Shown in pieces: positions 1 to 4,607 of a stretch of 9,354 nt of DNA. Position 1 is the stretch's first letter; every line of letters begins with the position of its first letter. Where the stretch lies: assembly GCA_034440555.1 (NCBI GenBank), contig JAWXCG010000288.1, forward strand, positions 1 through 9,354, in the 5' to 3' direction. The notes beneath the pieces were generated by a model that saw only the letters and a program-made list of their open reading frames with translations, searched no databases and was not told the DNA's origin. Origin of the DNA: 0-14-3-00-62-12 sp034440555 (GTDB taxonomy: Bacteria; Pseudomonadota; Gammaproteobacteria; Xanthomonadales; Ahniellaceae). The translations under genes and the position numbers were made by a program.

Positions 1-52
1 GGTCCGCGAGCAAACGTTGTCACAATAGGCTTAGGCGTCGCGCAGAAATAGT

Positions 53-112
53 GTGCCTCCTTTGAACGTGCCTCCTTTGAACGTGCCTCCTTTGAACGTG
101 CCTCCTCTGAAC
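53..112. repeat. Four tandem 15-bp units
   Basis: GTGCCTCCTTTGAAC is repeated exactly at 53-67, 68-82 and 83-97, with a fourth copy at 98-112 differing by one base (TCTGAAC). On the minus strand each unit carries GGAGG, and three carry AAAGGAGG, the Shine-Dalgarno consensus, every 15 bases. No ATG follows at a useful distance. The unit is a multiple of three, so frames stay open through it. Confidence 0.92.
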
Positions 113-137
113 GTGACACTCTTGCTGGTCTTTTAAC

Positions 138-205
138 CCGCCTGCGTTGTTGCCCAAAGGATTGCGTAGTCCGACTACGCGCCCCTTTGGGCGCCGAGCA
201 GGCGG
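138..205. repeat. Three-tier nested palindrome
   Basis: Three stems nest about one centre: 138-145 with 198-205 (8 bp, CCGCCTGC), 152-160 with 184-192 (9 bp, GCCCAAAGG), and 164-170 with 174-180 (7 bp, GCGTAGT), closing on a three-base CCG loop. Internal loops are 6/5 and 3/3 bases. All 24 pairs are Watson-Crick. Neither side is followed by a T run, so it is not a typical intrinsic terminator, although it lies just downstream of fic and could still shape the 3' end of its mRNA. Confidence 0.88.
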
Positions 206-270
206 TATAAAATCCAGCGCAATCCGATCACATTGTTTATGCGCGACGCCTAAACGTTGTTGTGCGATCC

Positions 271-1386
271 CTATGGCCGAAGCAACGCATACGTCGCACC
301 GCGCCCCGCACCGCTCGGCGCGAGGCAGCCTTTTTCAACAAGGTCGGCTAGTTCGCGTGTGGCAGTGGCACGGCTGGTGTTGGTGAGGCCCATGTATTTG
401 CGGTTGCTCATGCCGCCTTCAAAACCCTTCGGGCCGGCGTCGAGTAGGCGGTTTAGCACTTTACGTTGTCGTTCGTTTAGGTCGGTCTCTTGATGGTGCA
501 GCCAAAATCTGGCCTTGCTCAAGGTGTTGGCGACGGAATGGTTGGCGTGCGTGCAAGCGGCCTCTACCTGATTGAGAAACCAAATCATCCAATCAGTGAT
601 ATCCATGCCACCGCGCTGGGTGGATTCGAGCAGATCGTAGTAACCCTCACGTTCGCGCAGGATTTGCGCGGACAGACTGAACACGCGCATCGGTTGCTTT
701 TCATCCTGCGCGATCGCCATATCAGTGATGGCACGGGCGAGCCGACCGTTGCCATCTTCGAAAGGATGCAGAGTAACAAACCAGAAGTGCGCCACACCGG
801 CACGCAACAATCCATCGAGATTTTTTTGCGGCTTGTTGAACCACGTCAGAAATTTCTTGACCCGGCCGTCCAGGCCACGTCTTGGTGGCGCCAGAAAATG
901 CAACTTCTCGCGACCGGCGCGACCGGAAACCACTTGCATGGGTTCGATACCGCGGAGTTGGCCAACGCGAATTTTCCGGAAGACTGAATAGCCCGTCGGA
1001 AACATCGCCGCCTGCCAACCGCAGAGGCGCGCCAGCGTGAGTGGCTGATCGAAGTGGCGTGTCGCATCAAGCAGGAGTTGAACCAGACCATCAACGCCGC
1101 GCGGGACTGCGGGCAGTCCCACCGTGGGCAAGCCAAGATGTTGCGCCACTGAAGACCCCACTGCTTCCAGATCGAGCTTCTCGCCCTCAATGGCGCTTGT
1201 GGTGATGCCATCTTCGATCAGGATGTTGGCCACAGCTTCGCGCGTGAGCCCTGCATCGAGCACGCGAACTGCGCCCAAGACTCTGCCCTGAGCCAGCCTT
1301 GCGCGTGCGAGGTACGGCGCTACCGCCGCGACGTCCCAGTTGAAAATTGGCCAATCGGTATGCTGCCAGATCCAAGCGTGAGGCAT
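271..1386 (-). CDS. Fic-family protein, class II (DUF4172-like N-terminus, C-terminal winged helix)
   Basis: Fic enzymes usually transfer AMP from ATP to a hydroxyl side chain of a target protein. The 371-residue product carries the full active-site motif HPFEDGNGRLAR at 207-218, matching HPFx(D/E)GNGRxxR. The N-terminus (about 1-80; WIWQHTDWPIFNWD) resembles the DUF4172 type. It holds TSAIEG at 63-68, matching the inhibitory (S/T)xxxE(G/N) helix, with Glu67 as the expected ATP-blocking residue. This makes it class II, held off by its own N-terminus. Residues about 300-371 look like a winged helix (NERQRKVLNRLLDAG, then TNTSRATATRELADLVEKG), suggesting DNA binding, perhaps autoregulation. The ATG at 1384-1386 has AGGG seven bases upstream. 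It follows recD on the same strand after a 318-bp gap and has no partner antitoxin gene beside it. The target protein cannot be told. De-AMPylase activity is also possible in this class. Confidence 0.92.
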   Translation of the reverse strand: MPHAWIWQHTDWPIFNWDVAAVAPYLARARLAQGRVLGAVRVLDAGLTREAVANILIEDGITTSAIEGEKLDLEAVGSSVAQHLGLPTVGLPAVPRGVDGLVQLLLDATRHFDQPLTLARLCGWQAAMFPTGYSVFRKIRVGQLRGIEPMQVVSGRAGREKLHFLAPPRRGLDGRVKKFLTWFNKPQKNLDGLLRAGVAHFWFVTLHPFEDGNGRLARAITDMAIAQDEKQPMRVFSLSAQILREREGYYDLLESTQRGGMDITDWMIWFLNQVEAACTHANHSVANTLSKARFWLHHQETDLNERQRKVLNRLLDAGPKGFEGGMSNRKYMGLTNTSRATATRELADLVEKGCLAPSGAGRGATYALLRP

Positions 1387-1419
1387 TTCAGCGCCCTAAT
1401 TGCATCAGAATGTGAGGCA
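1378..1419. repeat. 8-bp direct repeat GTGAGGCA flanking the fic start
   Basis: GTGAGGCA occurs at 1378-1385, over the fic start codon, and again at 1412-1419, next to the possible -10 box. The copies are 34 bp apart. It could be an operator bound by the Fic winged helix, but an 8-bp match can arise by chance. Confidence 0.2.
1393..1397 (-). promoter_or_regulatory. fic ribosome binding site
   Basis: The minus strand reads TTAGGGCGCTGAA before the ATG at 1386. The AGGG core sits seven bases upstream, an acceptable Shine-Dalgarno spacing, and supports this start for fic. Confidence 0.45.
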
Positions 1420-1448
1420 CTTATGCTACGTAATCGCCTCAACTCCAA
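1420..1448 (-). promoter_or_regulatory. Possible fic promoter
   Basis: On the minus strand TTGGAG (1443-1448) is followed after 17 bases by CATAAG (1420-1425), weakly like a sigma70 -35/-10 pair, about 34 bases before the fic ATG. Both boxes are imperfect. The support is mainly position and spacing. Confidence 0.22.
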
Positions 1449-1584
1449 CCCAGCGTTCGAGCCATGCAACGCGCGACATCCGATCAGTCACAATCAAGGC
1501 CTGGCGTGCGTCCCAAACGCTGGAGTTGCAGGGTCTTGCTGCCATCAGTACCGGTGAGTTCGGCGGTGGCGGTGGTGCGCCATT
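1427..1584. other. Rest of the recD-fic gap, no gene recognised
   Basis: No open frame with a credible start and ribosome site is seen between the fic promoter region and the REP pair. Overlapping inverted repeats occur (CAACTCCA at 1440-1447 with TGGAGTTG at 1521-1528, and CAGCGTT at 1451-1457 with AACGCTG at 1516-1522). Two minus-strand frames each give a short protein-like stretch, but with no start and only if joined by a frameshift. Confidence 0.4.
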
Positions 1585-1678
1585 GTGGGAGTGGCGTGAG
1601 CCGCGAAGCTGTTGCCTTGGGTTAGCTGTCAACAAGAGCAGAACAGAGCCAGAGCTTCGCGGCTTACGCCGCTCCTAC
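1585..1678. repeat. Inverted pair of GTAG-type REP sequences (REPIN)
   Basis: Two 26-bp arms lie head to head: 1585-1610 on the plus strand and 1653-1678 on the minus strand. They match at 23 of 26 positions. Each begins GTRGGAG and contains its own small palindrome (GCGGC-GTAA-GCCGC in the minus copy, GTGGC-GTGA-GCCGC in the plus copy). A 42-base spacer separates them. The GTAG head plus imperfect palindrome is the known form of REP elements in Stenotrophomonas, Xanthomonas and Pseudomonas, moved in trans by RAYT transposases. No RAYT gene is in the window. Lying just after recD, the pair could fold into a long stem in the mRNA and protect or end the recBCD transcript; that role is inferred. 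Confidence 0.85.
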
Positions 1679-1680
1679 AG

Positions 1681-1710
1681 GAGCCGCTGCTACGGGAGCC
1701 GCTGCTACGG
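1681..1710. repeat. Two exact 15-bp tandem units overlapping the recD stop
   Basis: GAGCCGCTGCTACGG occurs at 1681-1695 and again at 1696-1710 with no mismatch. On the minus strand each unit contains GTAGCAGCGGCTC, like the first half of the adjacent REP (GTAGGAGCGGC), so these look like truncated REP heads. The recD TAG (1705-1707) is part of the unit at 1696-1710. Confidence 0.85.
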
Positions 1711-3513
1711 ACTGGCTAGTCGGGCGGCCAGGCCGCCGTGGCGAATGGCGACTTGGGCGAGTGCTGCCTGCACTACAGCGTCGCTGCCCCAGATCTCGAT
1801 TTCGCGTTTCGCGCGTGACAGCGCGGTGTACAGGAGCTGTCGCGACAGGATGCGATGCTCGGCGATCGCGGGCAGTACCACGGCAACACGGTCGTACTCG
1901 GAACCCTGGCTCTTATGGATGGTGATGGCGAAGGCGCCTTCGTGTTCTGGCAGCATTGCCGGTGCGAACGCGCGCGCGCTGGCGCGGCCTTGGTCGTCCA
2001 CGGTTTCGAACCATATCTGGAGGCCTCCATCCGCACACTCCAGCGCGAGGCCGATATCGCCATTGAACAGTGCGGCAGCGTAATCGTTGCGCTTGATCAT
2101 TACGGCGCGGCCGGCATACCACAGGCTGTCCACTGGCACCTGCCACTGCGAGCGCAGGCGCTGCTCGATGCGCTGATTGATGGCGATGGCGCCGCTATCG
2201 CCGTCGCGCAGCGCGCACAGAACCTGCTGTTCTGCCAACAACGTCAGCGCCTGCAATGCGCGTTCGCTCGCCCACTGCTCGCGCGCAGATATGCCCGCGC
2301 CCGGCTGCGCGCCCGGGCTTGGAATGCGGCGTAAATCAAGCATCGCCAGGTGATCCGCCCAACGCGATGCCTGCGTCGCCAGCGCCAATCGATCACGGGT
2401 TTGCACCTGGCGCGCTGCAGTGCCGGCGGCAGCGATCGCAGCGTGCAGCGCCGCACTGTCGCCGACACGCACGGCATCGTTGATCGCAACCAGATGCTGC
2501 GCGGCGCGGAAACTGCGATGCAGGCGCACCAACTGCTGCGGATGCGTACGCTCCAGCACCTGCACCAGATCCTGCAGCACCGATCCTGCGGCAACTGATG
2601 TGAGCTGATCCGCATCACCGACCAGGATCAGACACGCCTCCGGCCGCAGCGCATCAAGCAACGCCTGCAGCATGGCCAGATCGACCATCGACGCCTCGTC
2701 GACCACTACAACGTCCGCCGCAATCGGGTCATCGCGATGGCGGGCATAGGTGTTGCGCTGCGGACTGAATCCGAGCAGACGATGCAGAGTCAGCGCTTCA
2801 TGATCGGGGATTGCATCCAGCGCCGGACGCCAGTGGGCGGGCAAATGATTGTTGAGCTGCTGTTTGCCCTGACGCAGAGACTGCAGCAGCCGTTGCGCGG
2901 CCTTGCCAGTGGGCGCGGCCAACGCAATGGACAGCAGCGAGTTTTGCTGACGCTGCAGCATCAGCAGCATCTTCAGCACGGTGCTGGTCTTGCCGGTGCC
3001 GGGGCCGCCAGTAAGCACGAACAATCGTTGACCGATCACCGCCGCAACAGCGGCACGCTGTGCCTGCACGCGTTCTGAGTTTTCGTCACCGAACAGCTGA
3101 TCCATATCCGCTGCAAGCACAGGTTCTGCAACTGAAGCAGCGCTGCGCAAACGCGCACGTACCTGGGTCGCGATGGCACCTTCAAGGGCGTAGTTGCGCC
3201 ACAGAAAGAAACGCGCGTCGGCATCGATAACAAACGCTGTGCGCACGCTGCCATCGCCGACGAGTTTCGATGCACGCAACTGATCAACTTCGGCATTGTC
3301 CAGCGCCAACGGTCCGGCACCGGTTGCGGAATTTTCCCGCAGCGCCAGAGCGGTATCGCCCAGACTCTCGGCATAGCTCGCCCAGGCCGCAGTTGCGGCC
3401 AATACTGCATCGCCACCATGCGCCAGCACCCAGCGCGCGAGCGCACGATCGAGCGCGCGCCAAGGTGTGTCGGCCGACTCGATCGCCGCGCGCTGGAAGC
3501 CATAACTGCTCAC
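1705..3513 (-). CDS. recD: RecD, exonuclease V alpha subunit (5'-3' helicase)
   Basis: RecD is the fast 5'-to-3' SF1B helicase of RecBCD. The product has 602 residues from the GTG at 3511-3513, very near the 608 of E. coli RecD. Motifs in order: Walker A GGPGTGKT at 169-176, motif Ia ALAAPTGKAAQRL at 197-209, Walker B VVVVDEAS at 268-275, motif III LILVGDADQLTSV at 295-307, motif IV RLHRSFR at 330-336, motif V TIHKSQGSEYDRV at 531-543, and motif VI LLYTALSRAKREI at 560-572. The GTG is preferred because it overlaps the recB TGA as GTGA and gives family length. The frame is open 24 codons further upstream, but those residues (MAASFRRCADRR) do not resemble RecD. The C-terminus (GLAARLASP) matches the family end. 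The TAG stop lies inside a 15-bp duplicated unit related to REP sequences. Intact and probably functional, although its RecB partner may be truncated. Confidence 0.95.
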   Translation of the reverse strand: MSSYGFQRAAIESADTPWRALDRALARWVLAHGGDAVLAATAAWASYAESLGDTALALRENSATGAGPLALDNAEVDQLRASKLVGDGSVRTAFVIDADARFFLWRNYALEGAIATQVRARLRSAASVAEPVLAADMDQLFGDENSERVQAQRAAVAAVIGQRLFVLTGGPGTGKTSTVLKMLLMLQRQQNSLLSIALAAPTGKAAQRLLQSLRQGKQQLNNHLPAHWRPALDAIPDHEALTLHRLLGFSPQRNTYARHRDDPIAADVVVVDEASMVDLAMLQALLDALRPEACLILVGDADQLTSVAAGSVLQDLVQVLERTHPQQLVRLHRSFRAAQHLVAINDAVRVGDSAALHAAIAAAGTAARQVQTRDRLALATQASRWADHLAMLDLRRIPSPGAQPGAGISAREQWASERALQALTLLAEQQVLCALRDGDSGAIAINQRIEQRLRSQWQVPVDSLWYAGRAVMIKRNDYAAALFNGDIGLALECADGGLQIWFETVDDQGRASARAFAPAMLPEHEGAFAITIHKSQGSEYDRVAVVLPAIAEHRILSRQLLYTALSRAKREIEIWGSDAVVQAALAQVAIRHGGLAARLASP

Positions 3514-4577
3514 TGTGCACGCTCTGCAATCGACAAGGCGCGTTGCAGATCTTCGATCAGCGCATCGTCGAAACGATGCCGCCACACGCCTGCGCCACTG
3601 GCCAGTCCTGCGCCGCGCACAAACAGATAGATCGCATCGCCAAGGTGCTGCGCGCGCTGATAGGTGGGAATGCGCATGGCCAGCATGCGGTCCACTGCCA
3701 GCGTGTAAATCAATGCCTGGAAACGGTAGTGGTGCGCGTCCATCGCCTGTTCCAGAGCGTCCGGCAAATAATCTTCGAGCAAAATACCAAGCGCATTGCC
3801 CTTGTAGTCGAGCAGATGGAAGCGCCCGCCGTGTTCAAGCACCAGGTCAATCTTGCCGGTGACCAGCCCATTGAGGCTGGCTTGACCGAGTTGTTCCGGA
3901 ATCAACGTGGCCGCGCCATGCAGCCTGCAGATGCCGCGCAGCGTGTCCAGCGGCAGTCGATCCACCGCGAAATGAAATTCCATTTCGGCGCACTGCGCCG
4001 CTGGGGAAAGATCAACCAGACGCAACCCGGCGCCGAGATCAGCGGCCAACGCCGCATCGATGCGCGCCGCCCAAAGCGCCACCAGGTATTCGCCACCGGC
4101 CTGGCGCAGGCGCACGTAATGCGTCTGGAATGCGCGCAACAACAACGGCAACTGCGCCTGCACCGGCGTTCCCGGCACGCGATGTTCAAACACCGCATGC
4201 AGTGCATTGCCCAGCTGTGCACCGCGCAACGCATCAAGCGCGAGCAATTCTGGATGCGGCTCGGACGCGGCAGAAACTGGCGTCGCATCGCTCGATACAA
4301 CGGCATCGATGGCCTGCGCATCGAGCAACGCATCGGCATCGATCAGTGCCTCGTCGACTGCAGCCGTCTCCTCTACTTCGGCTGCGTTCTCCGCGCCGGG
4401 ACCAGCTGGCGACAAGGCGCGCTGCGCGTGACGCACCAGGGTCGAGAAGCTGTGCACGCTGCGCACCGGACGCGGCTCTGGCTCGGCCTGGACGATGCAC
4501 ACAATATGCGCTGGAACGGGCGCGCGGTAATGTGCGCGCTGCGTCGGCCATTGCTCGTGCCAAGCCACACCCGGCAA
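3510..4577 (-). CDS. recB: RecB, C-terminal nuclease part, cut off by the amber codon
   Basis: This is the continuation of recB in the same frame after the TAG. Nine sense codons (4578-4604) lie between the stop and the first possible start here, a TTG at 4575-4577. A GTG at 4566-4568 is another option. I see no Shine-Dalgarno before either. The 355 residues carry the RecB nuclease domain. ALHAVFEH near 126-132 matches the region of the catalytic His. KIDLV (Asp244) and LLDYKGN (Asp257, Lys259) match the metal-binding Asp, Asp, Lys set. YRFQALIYTL near 284-293 matches the conserved Gln/Tyr helix. An Ala/acidic linker occupies about 58-110. With the amber read as sense, RecB would be 1210 residues, close to family length. 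The end TGA overlaps the recD GTG (GTGA). It may be an untranslated 3' remnant, a reinitiated fragment, or part of a full-length protein if the stop is an error or suppressed. Confidence 0.85.
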   Translation of the reverse strand: MPGVAWHEQWPTQRAHYRAPVPAHIVCIVQAEPEPRPVRSVHSFSTLVRHAQRALSPAGPGAENAAEVEETAAVDEALIDADALLDAQAIDAVVSSDATPVSAASEPHPELLALDALRGAQLGNALHAVFEHRVPGTPVQAQLPLLLRAFQTHYVRLRQAGGEYLVALWAARIDAALAADLGAGLRLVDLSPAAQCAEMEFHFAVDRLPLDTLRGICRLHGAATLIPEQLGQASLNGLVTGKIDLVLEHGGRFHLLDYKGNALGILLEDYLPDALEQAMDAHHYRFQALIYTLAVDRMLAMRIPTYQRAQHLGDAIYLFVRGAGLASGAGVWRHRFDDALIEDLQRALSIAERAQ

Positions 4578-4604
4578 CGAACGCAGGCTTTGCGGGTCGC
4601 GCTG

Positions 4605-4607
4605 CTA
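4605..4607 (-). other. recB: In-frame amber (TAG) codon at recB codon 846
   Basis: The minus strand reads GAA TCA TAG CAG CGC GAC. The frame upstream and downstream is the same: 4578-4604 is exactly nine codons, with no indel needed. One base change from CAG, TGG, GAG or AAG would give TAG. The codon lies in the variable linker after helicase motif VI and well before the nuclease residues. recD and fic also end in TAG at sensible family lengths, so TAG works as a stop in this genome. Confidence 0.9.

Larger units (their letters stand above)
12..260. mobile_element. MITE-like or dispersed composite repeat
   Basis: A 14-bp perfect inverted repeat (TTAGGCGTCGCGCA, 31-44 and 240-253) encloses the tandem units and the palindrome. 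A 9-bp direct repeat AAACGTTGT lies outside, at 12-20 and 252-260, like a target duplication. On the right it overlaps the inverted repeat by two bases, while on the left it sits 10 bases away, so the ends are not those of a clean insertion. No transposase is encoded. The whole of 1-270 contains no gene that I can support. A small non-autonomous element or dispersed intergenic repeat is the best reading. Confidence 0.45.

Noticed and set aside
53..112. CRISPR array
   Set aside because: The units are 15 bp and directly abutting with no spacers.
1..126. Short minus-strand gene running off the left edge through the tandem units (GTG start near 126)
   Set aside because: No ribosome binding site or recognisable protein; openness is explained by repeats with a length divisible by three.
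138..205. Rho-independent terminator for fic
   Set aside because: No T run follows the stem on either strand and the stem is broken by internal loops.
3514..3585. Upstream extension of RecD by 24 residues
   Set aside because: The extra residues overlap recB, are unlike RecD, and would exceed the usual length. GTG at 3513 overlaps the recB stop as GTGA.
4578..4607. UAG reassigned to an amino acid
   Set aside because: recD and fic both stop at TAG at family-appropriate lengths, and reading through the recD TAG meets two more TAG codons in the repeats.
4578..4607. Frameshift in recB
   Set aside because: The two halves are in the same frame; 4578-4604 is exactly nine codons, so only a substitution is needed.
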